From an uncultured Prevotellaceae bacterium (GTDB lineage Bacteria > Bacteroidota > Bacteroidia > Bacteroidales > Bacteroidaceae), in the NCBI GenBank assembly GCA_902795605.1, contig CADBLU010000233.1:1-60230 (forward strand): a stretch of DNA of 60,230 nt, in the 5' to 3' direction. The position numbers and the translations under genes are program-made. This document shows, one piece after another, positions 25,914 through 35,300 of this stretch. Numbering within the stretch: position 1 is the stretch's first letter; every line of letters starts with the position of its first letter. The notes below the pieces were generated by a model. It made no database searches and was not told where the DNA came from. It saw only the letters and a list, made by a program, of their open reading frames with translations.

Positions 25914-28487
25914 ATGAGAAAAACCATTCCAATGATTCTGATGCTGATATCGTTTTTCACAACGGCAGTGTCGCAAGAGGTATCCACTGAGAAATTCCTG
26001 TTGAACAGCGATGGCTATTTCCAGTGCTGTGGCGTAGACGTAATGGCATTCAGCGACTTCTACCCCGAGGGACATCAAGGAGGCGTGTGCGTTATCATGA
26101 ACGGGCAACGCATCGCCACCAACGGCGATATCCGTATGGAGGCCACCCCGGGCCAGTGGCAGCCCGTACCGAAGCAGTTGAGCCGTACAGCGGCCGACGG
26201 GGTCATTACCACCACCCTCGCCTACCCCGACTCTTCCCGTCATCTGCAAGGATTCAACCCGATGGTCTATCCCGACTATGAAGTGACCTATACCGTAAAT
26301 GTGGAGAGCAAAGGAAAGAGTATCCTCGTGACTGTGGACCTCGACAAACCTGTGCCCAACTATCTGTTGGGCAAGGTTGGCTTCAACATGGAGTTCTTCC
26401 CCGGGACACTCTTCGGCAAACCTTGGCTGATGGACGACCAGAGCGGCATCTTTCCGCGGCAACCCAACTCGCCACTGCTCACTACGACAACCAACAGGCT
26501 CCATGACGGCGACTATTTCTCCGGAGAAGGACTGAAGGCCAATCTGAAACAGTTCGACGGTAAGGGCTACAGTCCGATAGTGGCCGACGACATCATCGCC
26601 GAGCCCTACGCCATAGGACATAAGTTCACCTCCTGCCCCGACGACCCGATGGCACGACTCACTATTGAGTCGAAGACAGGCGACCTGAAACTCTACGACG
26701 GACGGATGAATCACAACAACGGTTGGTTCGTCCTTCGCAGCGAGATTGCCTCAGGGGCGACCAAAAGGGCCGTGGAATGGGTGATCACACCTGCTGTCAC
26801 CGAGTCGTGGCGCTACCAGCCGGTGGTCCAGGTCTCGCAAGTGGGCTATATGCCCCAACAGTCGAAACGCGCTATCATTGAGACCGACAAGCGGGATGGC
26901 GACACCCGCGACGCACAACTCATACGCATCAGTTCAGAAGGCGAGCAAGTGGTGAAGAGCCTGCCGGTGAAAGAATGGGGCAAGTTCCTGCGCTATAGGT
27001 ATCTCACAGCCGACTTCTCCGCCATCACCTCCCCCGGCCTGTACAAAGTCAGATATGGCAACTCTTCCTCTGCCGTCTTCCGCATAGCCGACGACGTCTA
27101 TGACCGTGGTGTGTGGCAGCCCGTCATGGAGTATTTCCTTCCCGTACAGATGTGCCACATGCGTGTGAGCGAGAAATATCGTGTGTGGCACGACGCGTGC
27201 CATCTCGACGATGCCCTCATGGCGGCTGTGGGCAACCATTTCGACGGCTATGCCCAGATGCCCGGTCTCTCGAAATATCAGGCGGGCGAGCGGGTGCCCA
27301 ACGTGAATGTCGGCGGATGGCATGACGCCGGCGACTTCGACCTCCGCATCGAATCACAGATAGGCGAAGCCTTCATCCTGGCACTGGCCTATGAGGCATT
27401 CCATCCCGACCTTGATGTGACAGCCATCGACCATCAGCGCCACTGTGTGGAGATTCACCAGCCCGACGGCAAAAACGACTTCCTGCAGCAGATAGAGAAC
27501 GGGGCGTTGACCGTGGTGCGCAGCTATCAGGCCTTAGGACGACTCTACCGGGGCATCATCTGCAATTCGCTCCGCCAGTATGTGCTGCTGGGCGATGCTG
27601 CCGCCATGACCGACGGCATCAGCGGCAACGACGACGACCGCTGGATCTTCACCGAGGATAATCCTTTCCGGGCACTCTCCTCAGCTGCCAGTCTGGCAGG
27701 TGTGGCCCGTGTGTTGAGAGGTTATAATGATGAGTTGGCCAAGGAATGTCTTGACATTGCCGTGGCTGTCTATGAGCAGACGGCGACACTGCCAGAGACT
27801 GGCACCAACGCACAAATGCCGCCGAGGATGAGTCTTGACCCGGCGAGAGTGCAGGTGGCAGTAGAACTCTATCTCACCACAGGCGACAAGAAGTATCTCG
27901 ACTTCGCCCTCAGCCATCAGGCAGTGCTGCTGTCGCCTATGGGCAACATGGGATGGGTGGCCGCCAGACTGGCGCAAAAACTCTCCGAGAACAAAGACAA
28001 GGCCTCACGCAAGTTTGTCGCGGCCTGCCGCGATGCCATGGCGACATACAAGACACGCCTGGAGCAGCAAAAAGCAGAGACCCCGTATGGGGTGCCCTAC
28101 CGCCCCAATATATGGGGAGCCGGTTGGGACATCCAGAGCTTCGGCTTCCATTACTATTTCCTGACCAAGGCATTCCCCGACCTCTTCCCCAGCGAGACTG
28201 TCGGCGATGCGCTCAATTTCATCCTCGGATGTCATCCGGGCAGCAACACCGCATCCTTCGCCTCGGGCGTAGGGGCGAACTCGGCCACCGTGGCCTATGG
28301 CCTCAACCGCGCCGACTGGTCGTACATCCCCGGTGGAGTGGTTTCGGGCACAGCCCTTATCCGTCCCGACTTCCCCGAGTTGCTTGAGTTCCCCTTCCTG
28401 TGGCAGCAGGTGGAGTATGTGCTCGGCGGCGGTTCGTCGCACTATATGTTCCTCGTGTTAGCAGTCAAAGACTTGATGGGAAATTAG
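25914..28487 (+). CDS. GH9 family cellulase/beta-glucanase
   Basis: 857 residues, signal peptide (MRKTIPMILMLISFFTTAVS). Residues ~22-300 form an extra beta-rich N-terminal region I cannot name. An Ig-like cellulase N-terminal domain (~303-395, SQVGYMPQQSKRAI) precedes the GH9 alpha-barrel, whose catalytic base pair is in GGWHDAGDFDLR (Asp471, Asp474). The conserved end is WQQVEYVLGGGSSHYMF, where the Glu is the likely proton donor. The enzyme would cleave beta-1,4-glucan or mixed-linkage glucan outside the inner membrane. Its last codons overlap by 4 nt with the last codons of the convergent acetyltransferase gene. It is monocistronic, with its own structured leader. Confidence 0.92.
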   Translation: MRKTIPMILMLISFFTTAVSQEVSTEKFLLNSDGYFQCCGVDVMAFSDFYPEGHQGGVCVIMNGQRIATNGDIRMEATPGQWQPVPKQLSRTAADGVITTTLAYPDSSRHLQGFNPMVYPDYEVTYTVNVESKGKSILVTVDLDKPVPNYLLGKVGFNMEFFPGTLFGKPWLMDDQSGIFPRQPNSPLLTTTTNRLHDGDYFSGEGLKANLKQFDGKGYSPIVADDIIAEPYAIGHKFTSCPDDPMARLTIESKTGDLKLYDGRMNHNNGWFVLRSEIASGATKRAVEWVITPAVTESWRYQPVVQVSQVGYMPQQSKRAIIETDKRDGDTRDAQLIRISSEGEQVVKSLPVKEWGKFLRYRYLTADFSAITSPGLYKVRYGNSSSAVFRIADDVYDRGVWQPVMEYFLPVQMCHMRVSEKYRVWHDACHLDDALMAAVGNHFDGYAQMPGLSKYQAGERVPNVNVGGWHDAGDFDLRIESQIGEAFILALAYEAFHPDLDVTAIDHQRHCVEIHQPDGKNDFLQQIENGALTVVRSYQALGRLYRGIICNSLRQYVLLGDAAAMTDGISGNDDDRWIFTEDNPFRALSSAASLAGVARVLRGYNDELAKECLDIAVAVYEQTATLPETGTNAQMPPRMSLDPARVQVAVELYLTTGDKKYLDFALSHQAVLLSPMGNMGWVAARLAQKLSENKDKASRKFVAACRDAMATYKTRLEQQKAETPYGVPYRPNIWGAGWDIQSFGFHYYFLTKAFPDLFPSETVGDALNFILGCHPGSNTASFASGVGANSATVAYGLNRADWSYIPGGVVSGTALIRPDFPELLEFPFLWQQVEYVLGGGSSHYMFLVLAVKDLMGN

Positions 28488-28996
28488 CCATCCGTTATTC
28501 TCTGATAAGCCAACCTCTCGTCTCCGTTGGCCAGATAGATGATGCCACAATAGGCAAAGCCGTGCTTTTCTATTTGATGCTGCATGATGCGGTTGTCTCT
28601 GTGGGTGTCGATGCGGATGTTGCTCTCTTTTGAACGGCAGAAATCCATGACACTCTTGAAGATACCGTGAGCTTCGGGGATGCTAGCTATCCTGTGAATG
28701 ACATGATAGGGCCGGTGGTCGTCCATCCACGAGCCATGATCGATGAAGGCATAGGTGGGCTCTGGCGAGGGAAGGAAGGCGAAATAGCCAACAATCACCC
28801 CGTCGTCCTCAATCACGAAACTGCCGTCGCGCTCAATGTCTGCCTTGATGACATCAGTTGACGGATAGCCTTCGCCCCACTGGCACAGATTTCCGGAAAG
28901 GCGCATAATCTCCTTCGCTGCCGAGAAAACCTCCATAATTCTCCCGACATCCGCAGGCCATGAAGTCCTGCGGATGATTCGTCTTCTTTCAGGCAT
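28484..28996 (-). CDS. GNAT-family N-acetyltransferase
   Basis: 170 residues. GNAT fold features: a central strand GSFVIEDDGVIVGYFAF, then AYAFIDHG-type strands, HRIAS..PEAHGIFKSVMDFC at the acetyl-CoA loop position and a final NRIMQHQIEKHGFAYCGIIYL. The acetyl-CoA loop is unusual in lacking the usual R/QxxGxG/A. Substrate unknown. Its ATG overlaps the stop of the carbonic anhydrase gene by one base (TGATG), so the two are translationally coupled; its own stop overlaps the GH9 stop on the other strand. Confidence 0.8.
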   Translation of the reverse strand: MPERRRIIRRTSWPADVGRIMEVFSAAKEIMRLSGNLCQWGEGYPSTDVIKADIERDGSFVIEDDGVIVGYFAFLPSPEPTYAFIDHGSWMDDHRPYHVIHRIASIPEAHGIFKSVMDFCRSKESNIRIDTHRDNRIMQHQIEKHGFAYCGIIYLANGDERLAYQRITDG

Positions 28997-29544
28997 CAGT
29001 CTGCTATCTCCTCAAGTTCGCCAGTAGAAGAGTCGATGATGAACCCACGGACCACAATGTCCCGGGGAACGAGAGGATGTCCCTTGATGGTCTCCACCGT
29101 CTTGCGGACAGATGCGGGTGTGTCCTTGAAACCTTCCAGCCATTGGTCGAGGTCGATGCCGCATTTGCGGATGGTGTCGAGCGTTTCGTCCTTCACGCCT
29201 CGGGCAATCATCTCGTGGTGGAAATGGTCATAGTTCATATGACAGGCTCCGCATTGGGAGTGCGCCACCACCATGATTTCCTCCACACCCAACTCATAAA
29301 TGGCGACGATGATGCTTCGCATGGCGGAATCGAACGGCGAGATAACCAGACCTCCGGCATTCTTGATCATCTTGGCATCACCGTTTTTCAGTCCAAGAGC
29401 AGCCGGGAGCAGTTCGGTCAACCGGGTGTCCATGCACGAGAGCACCGCCAGTTTCTTTTCGGGGTATTTACTCGTCAGGTATTTCTCGTAGCCTTTCTGC
29501 GCCACGAAATCCTTGTTAAAGGCAATAATCTGGTCTATCATCAT
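28996..29544 (-). CDS. Beta-class carbonic anhydrase
   Basis: 182 residues, cytoplasmic; interconverts CO2 and bicarbonate. The zinc ligands are in SCMDTRL (Cys, Asp-Arg dyad) and AHSQCGAC (His, Cys). NAGG and the GVEEIMVVAHS strand are also characteristic of the short bacterial beta-CA group. Starts with two Met codons; either could be used. It follows the flavoprotein gene by 21 nt and is coupled to the acetyltransferase gene, so these three probably form an operon. Bicarbonate supply suits a succinate-producing anaerobe; that link is inference. Confidence 0.93.
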   Translation of the reverse strand: MMIDQIIAFNKDFVAQKGYEKYLTSKYPEKKLAVLSCMDTRLTELLPAALGLKNGDAKMIKNAGGLVISPFDSAMRSIIVAIYELGVEEIMVVAHSQCGACHMNYDHFHHEMIARGVKDETLDTIRKCGIDLDQWLEGFKDTPASVRKTVETIKGHPLVPRDIVVRGFIIDSSTGELEEIAD

Positions 29545-29565
29545 TTTCGGATCTCATTTTGGCAA

Positions 29566-30081
29566 CTACAGGTTGCCGACGATGTTCACAATCTTCGATT
29601 TCGTCTCCTCTGTCTTCTGCTCGTCGATTTTGGCGGTCACGATGCCGGTGTCGGTCGTTCCCCAATAGTTGCAGATATCACGATACTCGGCAGTGGCTCC
29701 ATCATAGACACCGGGAGAGTAGGACGACATGAGAAGAGCCATTTTCTGCACTTTGGCGGGCTTATTGACGCAGTACATACGCTGGATGGGAGCCTGTATC
29801 TGCGCATTCAGCGTGAAATAGTAGATAGGGGCAGCGAGGACCAGCACCTCAGCCTCAGCCATCAAGGGATAGAGCTCCTGCATGTCGTCTTTTTGGATGC
29901 ACGCGCCATTGCCTTTGTTGTGGCAATACTCACATGCCAGGCAACCCGCAATCTTCTTGCGCGACACGTTGACCAAGGTCACTTCATGGCCTGCAGCCTC
30001 TGCGGCTTCCTTATACACCTCTGCCATCCAAGCGGTGCTGCCATTGGCCCGCGGGGATGCTTGCAAAATCAATACTTTCAT
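29566..30081 (-). CDS. Flavodoxin-fold FMN reductase with cysteine cluster (iron-sulfur flavoprotein type)
   Basis: 171 residues. The phosphate loop for FMN is SPRANGSTAWM near the N-terminus. CLACEYC...GACIQKDD is the cysteine pattern of archaeal/anaerobe iron-sulfur flavoproteins and related NAD(P)H-dependent FMN reductases. LVLAAPIYYFTLNAQ is the usual second flavin loop. Likely handles electrons or oxygen/peroxide stress in an anaerobe; the specific partner is unknown. It is the first gene of a likely three-gene minus-strand operon with carbonic anhydrase and an acetyltransferase. Confidence 0.88.
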   Translation of the reverse strand: MKVLILQASPRANGSTAWMAEVYKEAAEAAGHEVTLVNVSRKKIAGCLACEYCHNKGNGACIQKDDMQELYPLMAEAEVLVLAAPIYYFTLNAQIQAPIQRMYCVNKPAKVQKMALLMSSYSPGVYDGATAEYRDICNYWGTTDTGIVTAKIDEQKTEETKSKIVNIVGNL

Positions 30082-30164
30082 AATGTTTTGTGATAGATAG
30101 TTGGATGTTTGTTTTTTTGTTCGTTATATATAATTAATCTGACTCCTCAGGCAATCTCGGATAG

Positions 30165-31232
30165 TTACATGGGCGTTACCTCTCCACGGTAAAGATCGTC
30201 GGCCATGTGGAGAATCAGGTCGTGCATCTCAAGGTCGTCCTTGTAGAACTGCGGGATGGCCTCATAGCCCACTGCCGCTCCGAGGATGTTGCCCGTCACC
30301 GCGCCTGTGCTGTCGCTGTCGCCACCATGATTGACGGAAGCTATCATGGCTTCCTCGAAATTGTCAAAATACTTCAGGGCGCAATACAGTCCGATGGCCA
30401 GTGCTTCATCGCCTACCCAGCCTTGGCCCAAGAGTTTGACGTTCTCTAAGTCAGACTCCTCATTCTCCGTGTAGGCGATGGCCTTTCTGGCCAGATCGGC
30501 CATATACTCGACAGCGTCTTCGCAGGTGTGATACAGCCGCCCCATCTCATCCACGCCCTCCAGGATGTAGCGTTTCATGCTTTCCCGGGTAGGAGCAGGG
30601 TCTTGCGCCAACCTGAAGATGACATGGGCCATGAGCGCAGCGGGGATATAGCCCAGGGGATGCAGATGAGTCAGCTGGGCGGCATCACCGGCCAGACGGT
30701 CGGATTCCCCGATGGTCATCCTGTCGCCGACAGCCGCATAGAGAGGGATGGGGGCCACACGCATCACGCCGCCACAGCCCTTGCTGTTGTTCACAGGTTC
30801 TTTGCCCAGATAGATGGCATTCAGGGCAGACATGCAAGTGTTGCCCGGTGCACGACGATGATTCAGCTCGGGCACCCCGCCAATCCAGCAGTCATCAAAT
30901 TTCGAGGATTTCTGTCCGGTCTGGGTGAAATACCACTCGACGTAGGCTCTGCAGATGGCATCGCCGTAGGGGATGCTCAGCCGTGGGGCATTGAGCAGGC
31001 CATTGGCGGTGAACAGGGTCATCTGTGTGTCGTCGGACACCACCGCCTTGGCGGTTTGCGAACTGCCGTCCAGTCCAAACTGCTGGGTGTCGAGGCGTGT
31101 GATGCCACGCTCACCGTATTCGGACTGTATACCTTTGAAGGAGAAGATAAATTCCACGGGATATCCCAACGCATCGCCGATGGCACCGCCTATCAGCGAG
31201 CCTCTGATTCTGTCTTGTAATGTGTTGTCCAT
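30165..31232 (-). CDS. ADP-ribosylglycohydrolase (DraG family)
   Basis: 355 residues. It has the family's metal and ADP-ribose residues: GSLIGGAIGDALGYPVE, VSDDTQMTLFT and NHGGDSDSTGAVTGNILGA, in the expected order and at the expected distances. Removes ADP-ribose from protein (or nucleic acid or small molecule) targets. It lies between the flavoprotein gene and a gene of unknown function, all on the minus strand with 70-80-nt gaps. It is about 4 kb from a TIR-domain protein; TIR domains make ADP-ribose products, but no operon links the two. Confidence 0.92.
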   Translation of the reverse strand: MDNTLQDRIRGSLIGGAIGDALGYPVEFIFSFKGIQSEYGERGITRLDTQQFGLDGSSQTAKAVVSDDTQMTLFTANGLLNAPRLSIPYGDAICRAYVEWYFTQTGQKSSKFDDCWIGGVPELNHRRAPGNTCMSALNAIYLGKEPVNNSKGCGGVMRVAPIPLYAAVGDRMTIGESDRLAGDAAQLTHLHPLGYIPAALMAHVIFRLAQDPAPTRESMKRYILEGVDEMGRLYHTCEDAVEYMADLARKAIAYTENEESDLENVKLLGQGWVGDEALAIGLYCALKYFDNFEEAMIASVNHGGDSDSTGAVTGNILGAAVGYEAIPQFYKDDLEMHDLILHMADDLYRGEVTPM

Positions 31233-31302
31233 TGTCTTTTATAATATAGGTAGATATTCTATTTATAGGTTGAGAAATTGACATTTATGAATGCTCTCCG
31301 TC

Positions 31303-32148
31303 TCAAACATGATGGTGGCAGTATTCGTCGTCTGTCATCGTCTTATACTTGGCAGGAAGGGCAAGATAGAGAGGCTTCCGCACGATCTTAGCCAGGTGGA
31401 ATTTGTATTCGTAGAGAGGACCGGTCTTGTAGTCCAAGGTTTTGAAATCCTCACACAGGCAGACTATTTTCTCAATTTTTGCGTCCCATTTCCTGAATGC
31501 ATCGACCACCTCTTTGTTGCCCATCAACTTCAGGTAGTATAGGGCGATTGACACGTTGGTGAAATCTGACGCACCGATCAGTTCGTCCCTTTCCGACATA
31601 TATTTTCTCGACAGCTCAAAGGCGGGCTCGCTGACGAAAGTGATGTCCCTGACTATCTCAAACAGCAGATCCGTTGCCTCCTCATCGCTGATATGCTTTC
31701 CGGCATGGTACATGGCCATGATATAGTCTTTCTTGTCCAACTTGTCTTTACGGATGACAAAGTCTGCGTCGGAAGCCAACCGCCGGCAGATGAAATAGTA
31801 ATCTCTGCCTTCATTGAACTCATCAATATGCTCTTTCAGGTAGTCGGAAGGGAAATGCCGAATGATGACCCAGCCGCACTTTTCCTCATGATATGTATCC
31901 CACAATTCCTGTATTTTCTCCTGGAAACAGGCATCCCACAAATCGAGCAGTTGCTTGTAGGCCCAGTCACGGTCGGTCTTTCCGGCCTCGAGAAATGCCG
32001 AGAGGATGGTTTTCTGATCGGTCCAGTCGAGACCGAAGAAGCGCCGCTGGATATCTCTTCGGGAATCAACGACTCTGCCGCTCTGCTTGTTGATATAGTT
32101 GCCGATGACGGTGGCAATAGGGGCGTTTTTGATTAAGTTTGTGCGCAT
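31303..32148 (-). CDS. Conserved-looking protein of unknown function
   Basis: 281 residues, soluble, mainly helical, with a basic N-terminus (RDIQRRFFGLDW) and repeated helix pairs that could be HEAT-like (DKKDYIMAMYHAGKHISDEEATDLLFEIV). Conspicuous end TDDEYCHHHV. No catalytic motif seen. Codon use is ordinary for the window. It lies 70 nt upstream of the ADP-ribosylglycohydrolase gene on the same strand and may share its transcript. I do not recognise the family. Confidence 0.75.
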   Translation of the reverse strand: MRTNLIKNAPIATVIGNYINKQSGRVVDSRRDIQRRFFGLDWTDQKTILSAFLEAGKTDRDWAYKQLLDLWDACFQEKIQELWDTYHEEKCGWVIIRHFPSDYLKEHIDEFNEGRDYYFICRRLASDADFVIRKDKLDKKDYIMAMYHAGKHISDEEATDLLFEIVRDITFVSEPAFELSRKYMSERDELIGASDFTNVSIALYYLKLMGNKEVVDAFRKWDAKIEKIVCLCEDFKTLDYKTGPLYEYKFHLAKIVRKPLYLALPAKYKTMTDDEYCHHHV

Positions 32149-32590
32149 AATCTTTCTTTTTAGTTAGTTATTCCAATCTGTTTTTTCTGTTTCAATTCGT
32201 ATAATTATTCAGGGTCAAATGTGATAAATAGTACTTCTTTTTTATGAGAGCGCATACCGCCTACGCCCCTTGTGTGATTTTCACGCAAATTTATGACATT
32301 TATTTCAAACTTCCAAACTTTCCAGCCCATAATTTGCATTTAACTGTCATTTTGGTCGGATTCTATGAATGATACAGCGGCGTTTTTTGATTTTCGCACG
32401 GGGTGTTAACCGAAGGAACGACGATTGCAGAGCGATACTTATCTCAACAATGATTTCAGAATTGGATACAAAAACTTCGTGTTTTGCTTTGCATTCCGCT
32501 CGGTTTGATTTATCTTTGCAATGAGTTGCAATCACCCACGACTCCCTTAGACTACCTAAAAACATTTTGAAAAATTCAAATCACTATATC
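32149..32590 (+). promoter_or_regulatory. Divergent intergenic region with strong promoter for the GH35-like gene
   Basis: About 440 nt without a gene. The right-hand end has a model promoter: TTTG at 32488-32491, 19-nt spacer, TATCTTTG at 32511-32518, then a ~65-nt leader to the ATG at 32591. No clear box was found for the leftward gene at 32148, and the first ~300 nt hold nothing I can interpret. Confidence 0.65.
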
Positions 32591-34351
32591 ATGAAGACAA
32601 GAAAATCACTCAAGAGAAACGGCCTTATGGCAGTAAGCAGATATGTCATATCCTTGGCAATGGCTTTGATGATGATGTGCGGCCTGAGTGGCTGCCAGTC
32701 ATCCACAGACAATGAAGTGCCAGATGGACAAGCGCCCCACCTGGAAAAACGTGGTGGCGTGACTCAACTCATCGTTCAAGGGAAACCCTGGCTGGTGCTG
32801 GGTTGCGAATTGGGCAACAGCACCTCGTCGAGCCGCGACTATATGCAGAATGTGTGGCCCAAACTGAAAGAAAGCGGTGTCAACACCGTACTGGCTGTGG
32901 TCTCTTGGGAGCAGACCGAACCCGTTGAGGGACAGTTTGATTTCTCTGTGGTCGACGGCCTTGTGGCAGATGCCCGCAAACATGACATGAAACTAGCCCT
33001 GCTATGGTTTGGCTCATGGAAAAACGGCATCACCAGTTACACCCCCACATGGGTGAAAAAAGACTCAAAGCGTTTCCCACTGGCACAGACACCCGAAGGC
33101 AAACCGCTGCCCATACTCACCACACTGGGCACTGAGACTTGTGAGGCCGACGCCAAGGCCTTTGCCGCCATGATGCGCCACCTGAAGGAGACGGACACGG
33201 CAGAGCAGACTGTGGTGATGGTGCAGATGGAGAACGAGGTAGGGCTGCACGGCCATCCACGCGACTATTGCCCTCTGGCAGAAACTGCCTATCAGGGGCA
33301 GGTGCCACAGGCGCTCACCGAGTGGCTCAAAGTTCACAAAGAGACATTGCTACCCGAGACCCGAAAGGCATGGGAGCTGAACGGCTGCAAGACAGAGGGC
33401 ACTTGGGAGGAGGTGTTTGGCAAAAACGACCGCACTGCCGAGATTTTCATGGCATGGCACTATGCCGCCTATATGGACCGCATCACCGAAGCGGGGAAGA
33501 AGGAGTACGACCTGCCCATGTTCGTCAACGCATGGATTGTGCAGCCCGAAGACACGCGGCCTGGCAACTTTCCCTCTGGTGGTCCGCAGGCACAGAACCA
33601 CGATATATGGCGGGCTGCCGCTCCCCATGTAGATATCCTCTCACCGGATATCTACCTGAATGACTTCCCTGACATCCTGCGGCTCTACTCACGCGCCGGC
33701 AATCCTGTGTTTATCCCTGAGTCGCGCTCCGGCCAGAACGGGGCAGCCAATGCCGCCTACGCCATCGGTGCTATGGGGGCCATCGGCTATTCACCATTCG
33801 GTTTTGAGCGTAACTGCGACGAGGAGACGAATGCCACCTTCTGCCAGTTCTATAAAAAGGCGGGCTGCGTGGCCGACACCATCCTTGCCGCACAGGCGGA
33901 AGGCCGTATCGGAGCGGCATGGTTGAAAGGCAGCGACCCCATGAGAGTGAAAGACACTATCAGCTTGGGAGACATACGCATCGTGTGCGAACTCATTTCA
34001 AGCGGTATGCGCAACGGGGGTGCCCCACAACTCACAGGCGGCACCTACGACCCCGAGGCTATGGGCTATGCCATCGCCATACGCCAGACTGACAGTTACC
34101 TCTTCCTCGGTTCTAATGTCCGTATCACCTTCCTGCCGGCAGACGGTGATGGATACGTAGGACTTGCCAAAGTGACTGAGGGCGACTTCGACAACCAAGG
34201 CCGCTGGCACGAAGGCCGTTGGCTGAACGGTGACGAGATTCAGTTGCGCTACGACCTGCTTTACGCTGTCGACGAGGGGTTCTCTGGCCAAGGGTTGAAT
34301 TTCGGACGACCGGAACCAGCCTTCCTCAAAGTGGAACTTTTCAGATACTGA
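32591..34351 (+). CDS. GH35/GH42-like beta-galactosidase lipoprotein
   Basis: 586 residues. The lipobox LSGC, about 28 residues from the chosen ATG, marks a lipoprotein; an in-frame TTG 24 nt upstream is less likely. A (beta/alpha)8 barrel follows, with MVQMENEVG (acid/base Glu) and VFIPESRSG (nucleophile Glu), which is the catalytic pair of clan GH-A beta-galactosidases. VNTVLAVVSWEQTEPVEGQFDF is the early barrel signature of GH35/GH42. The C-terminal ~150 residues are a beta domain of the DUF5597 type often attached to these Bacteroidetes enzymes. It would act at the cell surface or in the periplasm on galactosides, fitting pectin side chains. Monocistronic. Confidence 0.85.
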   Translation: MKTRKSLKRNGLMAVSRYVISLAMALMMMCGLSGCQSSTDNEVPDGQAPHLEKRGGVTQLIVQGKPWLVLGCELGNSTSSSRDYMQNVWPKLKESGVNTVLAVVSWEQTEPVEGQFDFSVVDGLVADARKHDMKLALLWFGSWKNGITSYTPTWVKKDSKRFPLAQTPEGKPLPILTTLGTETCEADAKAFAAMMRHLKETDTAEQTVVMVQMENEVGLHGHPRDYCPLAETAYQGQVPQALTEWLKVHKETLLPETRKAWELNGCKTEGTWEEVFGKNDRTAEIFMAWHYAAYMDRITEAGKKEYDLPMFVNAWIVQPEDTRPGNFPSGGPQAQNHDIWRAAAPHVDILSPDIYLNDFPDILRLYSRAGNPVFIPESRSGQNGAANAAYAIGAMGAIGYSPFGFERNCDEETNATFCQFYKKAGCVADTILAAQAEGRIGAAWLKGSDPMRVKDTISLGDIRIVCELISSGMRNGGAPQLTGGTYDPEAMGYAIAIRQTDSYLFLGSNVRITFLPADGDGYVGLAKVTEGDFDNQGRWHEGRWLNGDEIQLRYDLLYAVDEGFSGQGLNFGRPEPAFLKVELFRY

Positions 34352-34478
34352 CATCACGATGCTGCAAAAAGTAACTCAGACAACATGATTATTGACTAAA
34401 AGACATTACATCTGATACAATAAACAGGGGGATTCGTACAAAAGAACAACCATTTTTGGATGGGTGGCTATTTCACCC

Positions 34479-34486
34479 TATCTTTG
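34479..34486 (+). promoter_or_regulatory. Promoter for the M15/DUF5715-like gene; decides its start
   Basis: TTTG at 34455-34458, 20-nt spacer, TATCTTTG at 34479-34486. Transcription from ~34493 excludes the in-frame upstream start at 34460 and supports the ATG at 34514. Confidence 0.7.
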
Positions 34487-34513
34487 CGTTGTTCAATTTA
34501 TTTAGTGATTTAT

Positions 34514-35218
34514 ATGAAAGAGAAAAACTGTAATTGTATTATTCCCCAACGGCCCAAACACTGGGGTATGAGAATCTGTCTGTTTGCTATAGCAATGGTG
34601 TTTGTATATGGAGTATGGTATGCATATTGTCACTATTTTCCGTCGCCAGCGAATCGGAGTTTAAAATCGACATCGGCAGATTATGTGAATAGAGAATATC
34701 GTTTCGGAGATGGCAATAGCACTCATCTTGCGGTAGCGCGGAAGAATGGTATCCAGCCAGTCGCGCATAATGAAGAGTTGCGAACCAACAATTTGATTAA
34801 GATTAAGAGTTGTGACAATTATAAAGTGAATAGACAAAGATACTCTCATGCTTATCTGACTCCTGAAGCGGCAAATCTTCTTGATGAGATAGGAAGTCGT
34901 TTTCAAGCAATCTTGAAGGAAAAGGGCCTTGAAAAGCGTCGTATTATTGTCACGTCTCTTCTACGAACAAAAGATGACGTTGAGCGTCTTAAAAAAGTAA
35001 ACAAAAATGCCGTAACAAATTCAGCCCATCAGTATGCCACAACATTCGATATCGTATATGCTCATTACGACCGTCAATCTCTTATCGGAGAAAGTGTGAA
35101 CAACAAACAATTGGCCAACATTTTGGGAGAAGTGTTAAAACAACTCCGTAATGAAGGCCGTTGTTATGTCAAATATGAGCAGCGGCAACCTTGCTTCCAT
35201 ATCACATCAAGAAGATGA
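34514..35218 (+). CDS. Membrane-anchored M15-type peptidase (DUF5715-like)
   Basis: 234 residues. One membrane helix near the N-terminus (MRICLFAIAMVFVYGVWYAY), then a periplasmic domain. The C-terminal part has the M15 D,D-carboxypeptidase/VanY layout: VTSLLRTKDDVERL, a zinc-site region NSAHQYATTFDIVY (His, Asp) and a final CFHITSRR with the last His. It would trim peptidoglycan stem peptides. The spacing of ligands is compressed relative to VanY, so activity is not certain. Base composition is a little more AT-rich than its neighbours. Convergent with the TIR gene. Confidence 0.7.
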   Translation: MKEKNCNCIIPQRPKHWGMRICLFAIAMVFVYGVWYAYCHYFPSPANRSLKSTSADYVNREYRFGDGNSTHLAVARKNGIQPVAHNEELRTNNLIKIKSCDNYKVNRQRYSHAYLTPEAANLLDEIGSRFQAILKEKGLEKRRIIVTSLLRTKDDVERLKKVNKNAVTNSAHQYATTFDIVYAHYDRQSLIGESVNNKQLANILGEVLKQLRNEGRCYVKYEQRQPCFHITSRR

Positions 35219-35222
35219 GGTG

Positions 35223-35291
35223 TGTCCAAACTCCAAATCTCCTTGACTCCTATACTCCCAAAAGTTGAGCAAAATGCGTAGAGGAACTTGA
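35223..35291 (+). repeat. Dispersed intergenic repeat, copy B
   Basis: Begins tgtccaaactcc a few bases after the peptidase stop and ends at gaacttga. See copy A at 24532. The middle shows 8-nt periodicity (aaatctcc, ttgactcc, tatactcc). It has an extra ~10 nt near its end compared with copy A. Confidence 0.55.
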
Positions 35292-35300
35292 GTCACCTGC

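Noticed and set aside
28667-34044. Various 60-340-codon frames antisense to the metabolic gene run
   Set aside because: High-GC codons leave the opposite frames open; none has a motif, while the annotated strand does.
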